Shown: positions 24,812-39,771, counted from the first letter of the stretch. The stretch is 64,000 bases of DNA from Auanema rhodensis (GCA_964057225.1 CAXKVF010000096.1:1-64000), one strand, 5' to 3'. Notes: generated from the sequence alone by a model not told the origin. A program made the numbers and translations.

Positions 24812-27275
24812 TGTACACGTGATGTGCACTTGGTATGTAACTCGCTTCACGTGAAAGATAAAGAGATGCGGTTTTCAAAATTAGATTCCCCATGTCCATA
24901 TTAGTCTAAAAACAAATTTTTATTGATATTGGTTCATGGTAACCATGACTTTGAAATTTACGTGAACTTTAATTTATGCTAATTAAATGTACACGTGATG
25001 TGCACTTGGTATGTAACTCGCTTCACGTGAAAGATAAAGAGATGCGGTTTTCAAAATTAGATTCCCCATGTCCATATTAGTCTAAAAACAAATTTTTATT
25101 GATATTGCTTCATGGTAACCATGACTTTGAAATTTACGTGAACTTTAATTTATGCTAATTAAATGTACACGTGATGTGCACTTGGTATGTAACTCGCTTC
25201 ACGTGAAAGATAAAGAGATGCGGTTTTCAAAATTAGATTCCCCATGTCCATATTAGTCTAAAAACTAATTTTTATTGATATTGGTTCATGGTAACCATGA
25301 CTTTGAAATTCACGTGAACTTTAATTTATGCTAATTAAATGTACACGTGATGTGCACTTGGTATGTAACTCGCTTCACGTGAAAGATAAAGAGATGCGGT
25401 TTTCAAAATTAGTTTCCCCATGTCCATATTAGTCTAAAAACAAATTTTTATTGATATTGGTGCATGGTAACCATGACTTTGAAATTTACGTGAACTTTAA
25501 TTTATGCTAATTAAATGTACACGTGATGTGCACTTGGTATGTAACTCGCTTCACATGAAAGATAAAGAGATGTGGTTTTCAAAATTAGATTCCCCATGTC
25601 CATATTAGTCTAAAAACAAATTTTTATTGATATTGGTGCATGGTAACCATGACTTTGAAATTTACGTGAACTTTAATTTATGCTAATTAAATGTACACGT
25701 GATGTGCACTTGGTATGTAACTTGCTTCACGTGAAAGATAAAGAGATGCGGTTTTCAAAATTAGATTCCCCATGTCCATATTAGTCTAAAAACAAATTTT
25801 TATTGATATTGGTTCATGGTAACCATGACTTTGAAATTTACGTGAACTTTAATTTATGCTAATTAAATGTACACGTGATGTGCACATGGTATGTAACTCG
25901 CTTCACGTGAAAGATAAAGAGATGCAGTTTTCGAAATTAGATTCCCCATGTCCATATTAGTCTAAAAACAAATTTTTATTGATATTGCTTCATGGTAACC
26001 ATGACTTTGAAATTTACGTGAACTTTAATTTATGCTAATTAAATGTACACGTGATGTGCCCTTGGTATGTAACTCGCTTCACGTGAAAGATAAAGAGATG
26101 CGGTTTTCAAAATTAGATTCCCCATGTCCATATTAGTCTAAAAACAAATTTTTATTGATATTGGTTAATGGTAACCATGACTTTGAAATTTACGTGAACT
26201 TTAATTTATGCTAATTAAATGTACACGTGATGTGCACATGGTATGTAACTCGCTTCACGTGAAAGATAAAGAGATGCGGTTTTCGAAATTAGATTCCCCA
26301 TGTCCATATTAGTCTAAAAACAAATTTTTATTGATATTGGTGCATGGTAACCATGACTTTGAAATTTACATGAACTTTAATTCATGCTAATTAAATGTAC
26401 ACGTGATGTGCACTTGGTATGTAACTCGCTTCACGTGAAAGATAAAGAGATGCGGTTTTCAAAATTAGATTCCCCATGTCCATATTAGTCTAAAAACAAA
26501 TTTTTATTGATATTGGTGCATGGTAACCATGACTTTGAAATTTACATGAACTTTAATTCATGCTAATTAAATGTACACGTGATGTGCACTTGGTATGTAA
26601 CTCGCTTCACGTGAAAGATAAAGAGATGCGGTTTTCAAATTTAGATTCCCCATGTCCATATTAGTCTAAAAACAAATTTTTATTGATATTGCTTCATGGT
26701 AACCATGACTTTGAAATTTACGTGAACTTTAATTTATGCTAATTAAATGTACACGTGATGTGCACTTGGTATGTAACTCGCTTCACGTGAAAGATAAAGA
26801 GATGCGGTTCTCAAAATTAGATTCCCCATGTCCATATTAGTCTAAAAACAAATTTTTATTGATATTGCTTCATGGTAACCATGACTTTGAAATTTACGTG
26901 AACTTTAATTTATGCTAATTAAATGTACACGTGATGTGCACTTGGTATGTAACTCGCTTCACGTGAAAGATAAAGAGATGCGGTTTTCAAAATTAGATTC
27001 CCCATGTCCATATTAGTCTAAAAACAAATTTTTATTGATATTGCTTCATGGTAACCATGACTTTGAAATTTACGTGAACTTTAATTTATGCTAATTAAAT
27101 GTACACGTGATGTGCACTTGGTATGTAACTCGCTTCACGTGAAAGATAAAGAGATGCGGTTTTCAAAATTAGATTCCCCATGTCCATATTAGTCTACAAA
27201 CTAATTTTTATTGATATTGCTTCATGGTAACCATGACTTTGAATTTTACGTGAACTTTAATTTATGCTAATTAAA
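24812..27275 (+). repeat. 14-unit segment S2, downstream copy of S1
   Basis: This matches 18652-21115 unit for unit at an offset of exactly 35 x 176 bp. I noticed about four base differences over 2464 bp, including CACATG at 25516 in place of CACGTG. Homology extends to the left into the divergent-monomer block at 24284, but that block is single here and duplicated at 17-19 kb. The copying was therefore direct, in frame and recent relative to general monomer divergence. Confidence 0.92.
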
Positions 27276-29035
27276 TGTACACGTGATGTGCACTTGGTAT
27301 GTAACTCGCTTCACGTGAAAGATAAAGAGATGCGGTTTTCAAAATTAGATTCCCCATGTCCATATTAGTCTAAAAACAAATTTTTATTGATATTGGTTCA
27401 TGGTAACCATGACTTTGAAATTTACGTGAACTTTAATTTATGCTAATTAAATGTACACGTGATGTGCACATGGTATGTAACTCGCTTCACGTGAAAGATA
27501 AAGAGATGCAGTTTTCGAAATTAGATTCCCCATGTCCATATTAGTCTAAAAACAAATTTTTATTGATATTGCTTCATGGTAACCATGACTTTGAAATTTA
27601 CGTGAACTTTAATTTATGCTAATTAAATGTACACGTGATGTGCCCTTGGTATGTAACTCGCTTCACGTGAAAGATAAAGAGATGCGGTTTTCAAAATTAG
27701 ATTCCCCATGTCCATATTAGTCTAAAAACAAATTTTTATTGATATTGGTTAATGGTAACCATGACTTTGAAATTTACGTGAACTTTAATTTATGCTAATT
27801 AAATGTACACGTGATGTGCACATGGTATGTAACTCGCTTCACGTGAAAGATAAAGAGATGCGGTTTTCGAAATTAGATTCCCCATGTCCATATTAGTCTA
27901 AAAACAAATTTTTATTGATATTGGTGCATGGTAACCATGACTTTGAAATTTACATGAACTTTAATTCATGCTAATTAAATGTACACGTGATGTGCACTTG
28001 GTATGTAACTCGCTTCACGTGAAAGATAAAGAGATGCGGTTTTCAAAATTAGATTCCCCATGTCCATATTAGTCTAAAAACAAATTTTTATTGATATTGG
28101 TGCATGGTAACCATGACTTTGAAATTTACATGAACTTTAATTCATGCTAATTAAATGTACACGTGATGTGCACTTGGTATGTAACTCGCTTCACGTGAAA
28201 GATAAAGAGATGCGGTTTTCAAATTTAGATTCCCCATGTCCATATTAGTCTAAAAACAAATTTTTATTGATATTGCTTCATGGTAACCATGACTTTGAAA
28301 TTTACGTGAACTTTAATTTATGCTAATTAAATGTACACGTGATGTGCACTTGGTATGTAACTCGCTTCACGTGAAAGATAAAGAGATGCGGTTCTCAAAA
28401 TTAGATTCCCCATGTCCATATTAGTCTAAAAACAAATTTTTATTGATATTGCTTCATGGTAACCATGACTTTGAAATTTACGTGAACTTTAATTTATGCT
28501 AATTAAATGTACACGTGATGTGCACTTGGTATGTAACTCGCTTCACGTGAAAGATAAAGAGATGCGGTTTTCAAAATTAGATTCCCCATGTCCATATTAG
28601 TCTAAAAACAAATTATTATTGATATTGCTTCATGGTAACCATGACTTTGAAATTTACGTGAACTTTAATTTATGCTAATTAAATGTACACGTGATGTGCA
28701 CTTGGTATGTAACTCGCTTCACGTGAAAGATAAAGAGATGCGGTTTTCAAAATTAGATTCCCCATGTCCATATTAGTCTACAAACTAATTTTTATTGATA
28801 TTGCTTCATGGTAACCATGACTTTGAATTTTACGTGAACTTTAATTTATGCTAATTAAATGTACACGTGATGTGCACTTGGTATGTAACTCGCTTCACGT
28901 GAAAGATAAAGAGATGCGGTTTTCAAAATTAGATTCCCCATGTCCATATTAGTCTAAAAACAAATTTTTATTGATAATGGTTCATGGTAACCATGACTTT
29001 GAAATTTACGTGAACTTTAATTTATGCTAATTAAT
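25868..29035 (+). repeat. Tandem 9-unit (1584-bp) duplication
   Basis: Units 25868-27451 are repeated at 27452-29035. Both copies run GCACATGG/GCAGTTTTCG, GTGCCC/GGTTAATGG, two ACATGAAC units, CAAATTTAG, GGTTCTC, a C121 unit, CTACAAACTAA with A145T, then a T123 unit. The final unit of copy one has GATATTGG and a normal end. That of copy two has GATAATGG and ends in T at site 176, as in the S1 flank at 21116. Copy two also has a private T to A change in its T-run at 28508. Confidence 0.9.
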
Positions 29036-29387
29036 TGTACACGTGATGTGCACTTGGTATGTAACTCGCTTCACGTGAAAGATAAAGAGATGCGGTTTTC
29101 AAAATTAGATTCCCCATGTCCATATTAGTCTAAAAACAAATTTTTATTGATATTGCTTCATGGTAACCATGACTTTGAAATTTACGTGAACTTTAATTTA
29201 TGCTAATTAAATGTACACGTGATGTGCACTTGGTATGTAACTCGCTTCACGTGAAAGATAAAGAGATGCGGTTTTCAAAATTAGATTTCCCATGTCCATA
29301 TTAGTCTAAAAACAAATTTTTATTGATATTGGTTCATGGTAACCATGACTTTGAAATTTACGTGAACTTTAATTTATGCTAATTAAA
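27452..29387 (+). repeat. Segment S3: 11-unit third copy related to 19708-21643
   Basis: At an offset of 7744 bp (44 units) this matches 19708-21643 beyond the end of S2. The GATAATGG unit (28860 and 21116), the C121 unit and the ATTTCCC unit (29212 and 21468) all appear in order. S3 therefore resembles S1 at its right end more than it resembles S2, so at least two exchange events are needed, one to copy and one to replace or join. Confidence 0.85.
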
Positions 29388-29563
29388 TGTACACGTGATG
29401 TGCACTTGGTATGTAACTCGCTTCACGTGAAAGATAAAGAGATGCGGTTTTCAAAATTAGATTCCCCATGTCCATATTAGTCTAAAAACAAATTTTTATT
29501 GATATTGGTTCATGGTAACCATGACTTTGAAATTTACGTGAACTTTAATTTATGCTAATTAAA

Positions 29564-31147
29564 TGTACACGTGATGTGCACTTGGTATGTAACTCGCTTC
29601 ACGTGAAAGATAAAGAGATGCGGTTTTCAAAATTAGATTCCCCATGTCCATATTAGTCTAAAAACAAATTTTTATTGATATTGCTTCATGGTAACCATGA
29701 CTTTGAAATTTACGTGAACTTTAATTTATGCTAATTAAATGTACACGTGATGTGCACTTGGTATGTAACTCGCTTCACGTGAAAGATAAAGAGATGCGGT
29801 TTTCAAAATTAGATTCCCCATGTCGATATTAGTCTAAAAACAAATTTTTATTGATATTGGTTCATGGTAACCATGACTTTGAAATTTACGTGAACTTTAA
29901 TTTATGCTAATTAAATGTACACGTGATGTGCACTTGGTATGTAACTCGCTTCACGTGAAAGATAAAGAGATGCGGTTTTCAAAATTAGATTCCCCATGTC
30001 CATATTAGTCTAAAAACAAATTTTTATTGATATTGCTCCATGGTAACCATGACTTTGAAATTTACGTGAACTTTAATTTATGCTAATTAAATGTACACGT
30101 GATGTGCACTTGGTATGTAACTCGCTTCACGTGAAAGATAAAGAGATGCGGTTTTCAAAATTAGATTCCCCATGTCCATATTAGTCTAAAAACAAATTTT
30201 TATTGATATTGCTCCATGGTAACCATGACTTTGAAATTTACGTGAACTTTAATTTATGCTAATTAAATGTACACGTGATGTGCACTTGGTATGTAACTCG
30301 CTTCACGTGAAAGATAAAGAGATGCGGTTTTCAAAATTAGATTCCCCATGTCCATATTAGTCTAAAAACAAATTTTTATTGATATTGGTTCATGGTAACC
30401 ATGACTTTGAAATTTACGTGAACTTTAATTTATGCTAATTAAATGTACACGTGATGTGCACTTGGTATGTAACTCGCTTCACGTGAAAGATAAAGAGATG
30501 CGGTTTTCAAAATTAGATTCCCCATGTCCATATTAGTCTAAAAACAAATTTTTATTGATATTGCTTCATGGTAACCATGACTTTGAAATTTACGTGAACT
30601 TTAATTTATGCTAATTAAATGTACACGTGATGTGCACTTGGTATGTAACTCGCTTCACGTGAAAGATAAAGAGATGCGGTTTTCAAAATTAGATTCCCCA
30701 TGTCCATATTAGTCTAAAAACAAATTTTTATTGATATTGGTTCATGGTAACCATGACTTTGAAATTTACGTGAACTTTAATTTATGCTAATTAAATAAAC
30801 ACGTGATGTGCACTTGGTATGTAACTCGCTTCACGTGAAAGATAAAGAGATGCGGTTTTCAAAATTAGATTCCCCATGTCCATATTAGTCTAAAAACAAA
30901 TTTTTATTGATATTGCTTCATGGTAACCATGACTTTGAAATTTACGTGAACTTTAATTTATGCTAATTAAATGTACACGTGATGTGCACTTGGTATGTAA
31001 CTCGCTTCACGTGAAAGATAAAGAGATGCGGTTTTCAAAATTAGATTCCCCATGTCCATATTAGTCTAAAAACAAATTTTTATTGATATTGCTTCATGGT
31101 AACCATGACTTTGAAATTTACGTGAACTTTAATTTATGCTAATTAAA
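29564..31147 (+). repeat. 9-unit segment with paired GCTCCATGG units, first copy
   Basis: GCTCCATGG occurs only as adjacent pairs, at 29916/30092 here and 41180/41356 downstream, offset 11264 bp (64 units). Nine unit classes are colinear. Private changes in this copy are TGTCGATATT at 29740 and TAAACACGTG at 30796, where bases 2-3 of the monomer changed from GT to AA. Confidence 0.85.
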
Positions 31148-32203
31148 TGTACACGTGATGTGCACTTGGTATGTAACTCGCTTCACGTGAAAGATAAAGA
31201 GATGCGGTTTTCAAAATTAGATTCCCCTTGTCCATATTAGTCTAAAAACAAATTTTTATTGATATTGGTTCATGGTAACCATGACTTTGAAATTTACGTG
31301 AACTTTAATTTATGCTAATTAAATGTACACGTGATGTGCACTTGGTATGTAACTCGCTTCACGTGAAAGATAAAGAGATGCGGTTTTCAAAATTAGATTC
31401 CCCATGTCCATATTAGTCTAAAAACAAATTTTTATTGATATTGCTTCATGGTAACCATGACTTTGAAATTTACGTGAACTTTAATTTATGCTAATTAAAT
31501 GTACACGTGATGTGCACTTGGTATGTGACTCGCTTCACGTGAAAGATAAAGAGATGCGGTTTTCAAAATTAGATTCCCTATGTCCATATTAGTCTAAAAA
31601 CAAATTTTTATTGATATTGGTTCATGGTAACCATGACTCTGAAATTTACGTGAACTTTAATTTATGCTAATTAAATGTACACGTGATGTGCACTTGGTAT
31701 GTAACTCGCTTCACGTGAAAGATAAAGAGATGCGGTTTTCAAAATTAGATTCCCCATGTCCATATTAGTCTAAAAACAAATTTTTATTGATATTGCTTCA
31801 TGGTAACCATGACTTTGAAATTTACGTGAACTTTAATTTATGCTAATTAAATGTACACGTGATGTGCACTTGGTATGTAACTCGCTTCACGTGAAAGATA
31901 AAGAGATGCGGTTTTCAAAATTAGATTCCCCATGTCCATATTAGTCTAAAAACAAATTTTTATTGATATTGGTTCATGGTAACCATGACTTTGAAATTTA
32001 CGTGAACTTTAATTTATGCTAATTAAATGTACACGTGATGTGCACTTGGTATGTAACTCGCTTCACGTGAAAGATAAAGAGATGCGGTTTTCAAAATTAG
32101 ATTCCCCATGTCCATATTAGTCTAAATACAAATTTTTATTGATATTGGTGCATGGTAACCATGACTTTGAAATTTACGTGAACTTTAATTTATGCTAATT
32201 AAA

Positions 32204-33963
32204 TGTACACGTGATGTGCACTTGGTATGTAACTCGCTTCACGTGAAAGATAAAGAGATGCGGTTTTCAAAATTAGATTCCCCATGTCCATATTAGTCTA
32301 AAAACAAATTTTTATTGATATTGCTTCATGGTAACCATGACTTTGAAATTTACGTGAACTTTAATTTATGCTAATTAAATGTACACGTGATGTGCACTTG
32401 GTATGTAACTCGCTTCACGTGAAAGATAAAGAGATGCGGTTTTCAAAATTAGATTCCCCATGTCCATATTAGTCTAAAAACAAATTTTTATTGATATTGC
32501 TTCATGGTAACCATGACTTTGAAATTTACGTGAACTTTAATTTATGCTAATTAAATGTACACGTGATGTGCACTTGGTATGTAACTCGCTTCACGTGAAA
32601 GATAAAGAGATGCGGTTTTCAAAATTAGATTCCCCTTGTCCATATTAGTCTAAAAACAAATTTTTATTGATATTGGTTCATGGTAACCATGACTTTGAAT
32701 TTTACGTGAACTTTAATTTATGCTAATTAAATGTACACGTGATGTGCACTTGGTATGTAACTCGCTTCACGTGAAAGATAAAGAGATGTGGTTTTCAAAA
32801 TTAGATTCCCCATGTCCATATTAGTCTAAAAACAAATTTTTATTGATATTGGTTCATGGTAACCATGACTTTGAAATTTACGTGAACTTTAATTTATGCT
32901 AATTAAATGTACACGTGATGTGCACTTGGTATGTAACTCGCTTCACGTGAAAGATAAAGAGATGCGGTTTTCAAAATTAGATTCCCCATGTCCATATTAG
33001 TCTAAAAACAAATTTTTATTGATATTGCTTCATGGTAACCATGACTTTGAAATTTACGTGAACTTTAATTTATGCTAATTAAATGTACACGTGATGTGCA
33101 CTTGGTATGTAACTCGCTTCACGTGAAAGATAAAGAGATGCGGTTTTCAAAATTAGATTCCCCATGTCCATATTAGTCTAAAAACAAATTTTTATTGATA
33201 TTGGTTCATGGTAACCATGACTTTGAAATTTACGTGAACTTTAATTTATGCTAATTAAATGTACACGTGATGTGCACTTGGTATGTAACTCGCTTCACGT
33301 GAAAGATAAAGAGATGCGGTTTTCAAAATTAGATTCCCCATGTCCATATTAGTCTAAAAACAAATTTTTATTGATATTGGTTCATGGTAACCATGACTTT
33401 GAAATTTACGTGAACTTTAATTTATGCTAATTAAATGTACACGTGATGTGCACTTGGTATGTGACTCGCTTCACGTGAAAGATAAAGAGATGCGGTTTTC
33501 AAAATTAGATTCCCTATGTCCATATTAGTCTAAAAACAAATTTTTATTGATATTGGTTCATGGTAACCATGACTTTGAAATTTACGTGAACTTTAATTTA
33601 TGCTAATTAAATGTACACGTGATGTGCACTTGGTATGTGACTCGCTTCACGTGAAAGATAAAGAGATGCGGTTTTCAAAATTAGATTCCCTATGTCCATA
33701 TTAGTCTAAAAACAAATTTTTATTGATATTGGTTCATGGTAACCATGACTCTGAAATTTACGTGAACTTTAATTTATGCTAATTAAATGTACACGTGATG
33801 TGCACTTGGTATGTAACTCGCTTCACGTGAAAGATAAAGAGATGCGGTTTTCAAAATTAGATTCCCCATGTCCATATTAGTCTAAAAACAAATTTTTATT
33901 GATATTGCTTCATGGTAACCATGACTTTGAAATTTACGTGAACTTTAATTTATGCTAATTAAA
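32204..33963 (+). repeat. 10-unit segment, second copy (1760 bp)
   Basis: Colinear with 22524-24283 in all ten unit classes. The unit to its left at 32028 has a private TCTAAATACAA and G123, marking the junction. Its right side leads into the 15/14-unit repeat, which contains the same tags in a related order. Confidence 0.88.
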
Positions 33964-34667
33964 TGTACACGTGATGTGCACTTGGTATGTAACTCGCTTC
34001 ACGTGAAAGATAAAGAGATGCGGTTTTCAAAATTAGATTCCCCATGTCCATATTAGTCTAAAAACAAATTTTTATTGATATTGGTTCATGGTAACCATGA
34101 CTTTGAAATTTACGTGAACTTTAATTTATGCTAATTAAATGTACACGTGATGTGCACTTGGTATGTGACTCGCTTCACGTGAAAGATAAAGAGATGCGGT
34201 TTTCAAAATTAGATTCCCCATGTCCATATTAGTCTAAAAACAAATTTTTATTGATATTGGTTCATGGTAACCATGACTCTGAAATTTACGTGAACTTTAA
34301 TTTATGCTAATTAAATGTACACGTGATGTGCACTTGGTATGTAACTCGCTTCACGTGAAAGATAAAGAGATGCGGTTTTCAAAATTAGATTTCCCATGTC
34401 CATATTAGTCTAAAAACAAATTTTTATTGATATTGGTTCATGGTAACCATGACTTTGAAATTTACGTGAACTTTAATTTATGCTAATTAAATGTACACGT
34501 GATGTGCACTTGGTATGTAACTCGCTTCACGTGAAAGATAAAGAGATGCGGTTTTCAAAATTAGATTCCCCATGTCCATATTAGTCTAAAAACAAATTTT
34601 TATTGATATTGGTTCATGGTAACCATGACTTTGAAATTTACGTGAACTTTAATTTATGCTAATTAAA

Positions 34668-37307
34668 TGTACACGTGATGTGCACTTGGTATGTGACTCG
34701 CTTCACGTGAAAGATAAAGAGATGCGGTTTTCAAAATTAGATTCCCCATGTCCATATTAGTCTAAAAACAAATTTTTATTGATATTGGTTCATGGTAACC
34801 ATGACTCTGAAATTTACGTGAACTTTAATTTATGCTAATTAAATGTACACGTGATGTGCACTTGGTATGTAACTCGCTTCACGTGAAAGATAAAGAGATG
34901 CGGTTTTCAAAATTAGATTTCCCATGTCCATATTAGTCTAAAAACAAATTTTTATTGATATTGCTTCATGGTAACCATGACTTTGAAATTTACGTGAACT
35001 TTAATTTATGCTAATTAAATGTACACGTGATGTGCACTTGGTATGTAACTCGCTTCACGTGAAAGATAAAGAGATGCGGTTTTCAAAATTAGATTCCCCT
35101 TGTCCATATTAGTCTAAAAACAAATTTTTATTGATATTGGTTCATGGTAACCATGACTTTGAATTTTACGTGAACTTTAATTTATGCTAATTAAATGTAC
35201 ACGTGATGTGCACTTGGTATGTAACTCGCTTCACGTGAAAGATAAAGAGATGCGGTTTTCAAAATTAGATTCCCCATGTCCATATTAGTCTAAAAACAAA
35301 TTTTTATTGATATTGGTTCATGGTAACCATGACTTTGAAATTTACGTGAACTTTAATTTATGCTAATTAAATGTACACGTGATGTGCACTTGGTATGTAA
35401 CTCGCTTCACGTGAAAGATAAAGAGATGCGGTTTTCAAAATTAGATTCCCCATGTCCATATTAGTCTAAAAACAAATTTTTATTGATATTGCTTCATGGT
35501 AACCATGACTTTGAATTTTACGTGAACTTTAATTTATGCTAATTAAATGTACACGTGATGTGCACTTGGTATGTAACTCGCTTCACGTGAAAGATAAAGA
35601 GATGTGGTTTTCAAAATTAGATTCCCCATGTCCATATTAGTCTAAAAACAAATTTTTATTGATATTGGTTCATGGTAACCATGACTTTGAAATTTACGTG
35701 AACTTTAATTTATGCTAATTAAATGTACACGTGATGTGCACTTGGTATGTAACTCGCTTCACGTGAAAGATAAAGAGATGCGGTTTTCAAAATTAGATTC
35801 CCCATGTCCATATTAGTCTAAAAACAAATTTTTATTGATATTGCTTCATGGTAACCATGACTTTGAAATTTACGTGAACTTTAATTTATGCTAATTAAAT
35901 GTACACGTGATGTGCACTTGGTATGTAACTCGCTTCACGTGAAAGATAAAGAGATGCGGTTTTCAAAATTAGATTCCCCATGTCCATATTAGTCTAAAAA
36001 CAAATTTTTATTGATATTGGTTCATGGTAACCATGACTTTGAAATTTACGTGAACTTTAATTTATGCTAATTAAATGTACACGTGATGTGCACTTGGTAT
36101 GTAACTCGCTTCACGTGAAAGATAAAGAGATGCGGTTTTCAAAATTAGATTCCCCATGTCCATATTAGTCTAAAAACAAATTTTTATTGATATTGGTTCA
36201 TGGTAACCATGACTTTGAAATTTACGTGAACTTTAATTTATGCTAATTAAATGTACACGTGATGTGCACTTGGTATGTGACTCGCTTCACGTGAAAGATA
36301 AAGAGATGCGGTTTTCAAAATTAGATTCCCTATGTCCATATTAGTCTAAAAACAAATTTTTATTGATATTGGTTCATGGTAACCATGACTTTGAAATTTA
36401 CGTGAACTTTAATTTATGCTAATTAAATGTACACGTGATGTGCACTTGGTATGTGACTCGCTTCACGTGAAAGATAAAGAGATGCGGTTTTCAAAATTAG
36501 ATTCCCTATGTCCATATTAGTCTAAAAACAAATTTTTATTGATATTGGTTCATGGTAACCATGACTTTGAAATTTACGTGAACTTTAATTTATGCTAATT
36601 AAATGTACACGTGATGTGCACTTGGTATGTGACTCGCTTCACGTGAAAGATAAAGAGATGCGGTTTTCAAAATTAGATTCCCTATGTCCATATTAGTCTA
36701 AAAACAAATTTTTATTGATATTGGTTCATGGTAACCATGACTCTGAAATTTACGTGAACTTTAATTTATGCTAATTAAATGTACACGTGATGTGCACTTG
36801 GTATGTAACTCGCTTCACGTGAAAGATAAAGAGATGCGGTTTTCAAAATTAGATTCCCCATGTCCATATTAGTCTAAAAACAAATTTTTATTGATATTGC
36901 TTCATGGTAACCATGACTTTGAAATTTACGTGAACTTTAATTTATGCTAATTAAATGTACACGTGATGTGCACTTGGTATGTAACTCGCTTCACGTGAAA
37001 GATAAAGAGATGCGGTTTTCAAAATTAGATTCCCCATGTCCATATTAGTCTAAAAACAAATTTTTATTGATATTGGTTCATGGTAACCATGACTTTGAAA
37101 TTTACGTGAACTTTAATTTATGCTAATTAAATGTACACGTGATGTGCACTTGGTATGTAACTCGCTTCACGTGAAAGATAAAGAGATGCGGTTTTCAAAA
37201 TTAGATTCCCCATGTCCATATTAGTCTAAAAACAAATTTTTATTGATATTGGTTCATGGTAACCATGACTTTGAAATTTACGTGAACTTTAATTTATGCT
37301 AATTAAA
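34668..37307 (+). repeat. 15-unit higher-order repeat, copy 1 (2640 bp)
   Basis: The order begins with G28/C140 (34668), ATTTCCC with C121 (34844), A81T/A145T (35020), T123, C121 with A145T (35372) and GATGTGG (35548). It continues through three successive G28/T80 units at 36252, 36428 and 36604. The next copy starts at 37308 with the same series. A short version (34140, 34316, 34492) precedes it. Confidence 0.92.
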
Positions 37308-39771
37308 TGTACACGTGATGTGCACTTGGTATGTGACTCGCTTCACGTGAAAGATAAAGAGATGCGGTTTTCAAAATTAGATTCCCCATGTCCATATTAG
37401 TCTAAAAACAAATTTTTATTGATATTGGTTCATGGTAACCATGACTCTGAAATTTACGTGAACTTTAATTTATGCTAATTAAATGTACACGTGATGTGCA
37501 CTTGGTATGTAACTCGCTTCACGTGAAAGATAAAGAGATGCGGTTTTCAAAATTAGATTTCCCATGTCCATATTAGTCTAAAAACAAATTTTTATTGATA
37601 TTGCTTCATGGTAACCATGACTTTGAAATTTACGTGAACTTTAATTTATGCTAATTAAATGTACACGTGATGTGCACTTGGTATGTAACTCGCTTCACGT
37701 GAAAGATAAAGAGATGCGGTTTTCAAAATTAGATTCCCCTTGTCCATATTAGTCTAAAAACAAATTTTTATTGATATTGGTTCATGGTAACCATGACTTT
37801 GAATTTTACGTGAACTTTAATTTATGCTAATTAAATGTACACGTGATGTGCACTTGGTATGTAACTCGCTTCACGTGAAAGATAAAGAGATGCGGTTTTC
37901 AAAATTAGATTCCCCATGTCCATATTAGTCTAAAAACAAATTTTTATTGATATTGGTTCATGGTAACCATGACTTTGAAATTTACGTGAACTTTAATTTA
38001 TGCTAATTAAATGTACACGTGATGTGCACTTGGTATGTAACTCGCTTCACGTGAAAGATAAAGAGATGCGGTTTTCAAAATTAGATTCCCCATGTCCATA
38101 TTAGTCTAAAAACAAATTTTTATTGATATTGCTTCATGGTAACCATGACTTTGAATTTTACGTGAACTTTAATTTATGCTAATTAAATGTACACGTGATG
38201 TGCACTTGGTATGTAACTCGCTTCACGTGAAAGATAAAGAGATGTGGTTTTCAAAATTAGATTCCCCATGTCCATATTAGTCTAAAAACAAATTTTTATT
38301 GATATTGGTTCATGGTAACCATGACTTTGAAATTTACGTGAACTTTAATTTATGCTAATTAAATGTACACGTGATGTGCACTTGGTATGTAACTCGCTTC
38401 ACGTGAAAGATAAAGAGATGCGGTTTTCAAAATTAGATTCCCCATGTCCATATTAGTCTAAAAACAAATTTTTATTGATATTGCTTCATGGTAACCATGA
38501 CTTTGAAATTTACGTGAACTTTAATTTATGCTAATTAAATGTACACGTGATGTGCACTTGGTATGTAACTCGCTTCACGTGAAAGATAAAGAGATGCGGT
38601 TTTCAAAATTAGATTCCCCATGTCCATATTAGTCTAAAAACAAATTTTTATTGATATTGGTTCATGGTAACCATGACTTTGAAATTTACGTGAACTTTAA
38701 TTTATGCTAATAAAATGTACACGTGATGTGCACTTGGTATGTAACTCGCTTCACGTGAAAGATAAAGAGATGCGGTTTTCAAAATTAGATTCCCCATGTC
38801 CATATTAGTCTAAAAACAAATTTTTATTGATATTGGTTCATGGTAACCATGACTTTGAAATTTACGTGAACTTTAATTTATGCTAATTAAATGTACACGT
38901 GATGTGCACTTGGTATGTGACTCGCTTCACGTGAAAGATAAAGAGATGCGGTTTTCAAAATTAGATTCCCTATGTCCATATTAGTCTAAAAACAAATTTT
39001 TATTGATATTGGTTCATGGTAACCATGACTTTGAAATTTACGTGAACTTTAATTTATGCTAATTAAATGTACACGTGATGTGCACTTGGTATGTGACTCG
39101 CTTCACGTGAAAGATAAAGAGATGCGGTTTTCAAAATTAGATTCCCTATGTCCATATTAGTCTAAAAACAAATTTTTATTGATATTGGTTCATGGTAACC
39201 ATGACTCTGAAATTTACGTGAACTTTAATTTATGCTAATTAAATGTACACGTGATGTGCACTTGGTATGTAACTCGCTTCACGTGAAAGATAAAGAGATG
39301 CGGTTTTCAAAATTAGATTCCCCATGTCCATATTAGTCTAAAAACAAATTTTTATTGATATTGCTTCATGGTAACCATGACTTTGAAATTTACGTGAACT
39401 TTAATTTATGCTAATTAAATGTACACGTGATGTGCACTTGGTATGTAACTCGCTTCACGTGAAAGATAAAGAGATGCGGTTTTCAAAATTAGATTCCCCA
39501 TGTCCATATTAGTCTAAAAACAAATTTTTATTGATATTGGTTCATGGTAACCATGACTTTGAAATTTACGTGAACTTTAATTTATGCTAATTAAATGTAC
39601 ACGTGATGTGCACTTGGTATGTAACTCGCTTCACGTGAAAGATAAAGAGATGCGGTTTTCAAAATTAGATTCCCCATGTCCATATTAGTCTAAAAACAAA
39701 TTTTTATTGATATTGGTTCATGGTAACCATGACTTTGAAATTTACGTGAACTTTAATTTATGCTAATTAAA
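37308..39771 (+). repeat. 14-unit higher-order repeat, copy 2 (2464 bp)
   Basis: The order matches the preceding 2640-bp copy except that only two G28/T80 units (38892 and 39068) are present instead of three, a one-monomer length difference. A private TAATAAAATG occurs at the end of the 38540 unit. Confidence 0.92.
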
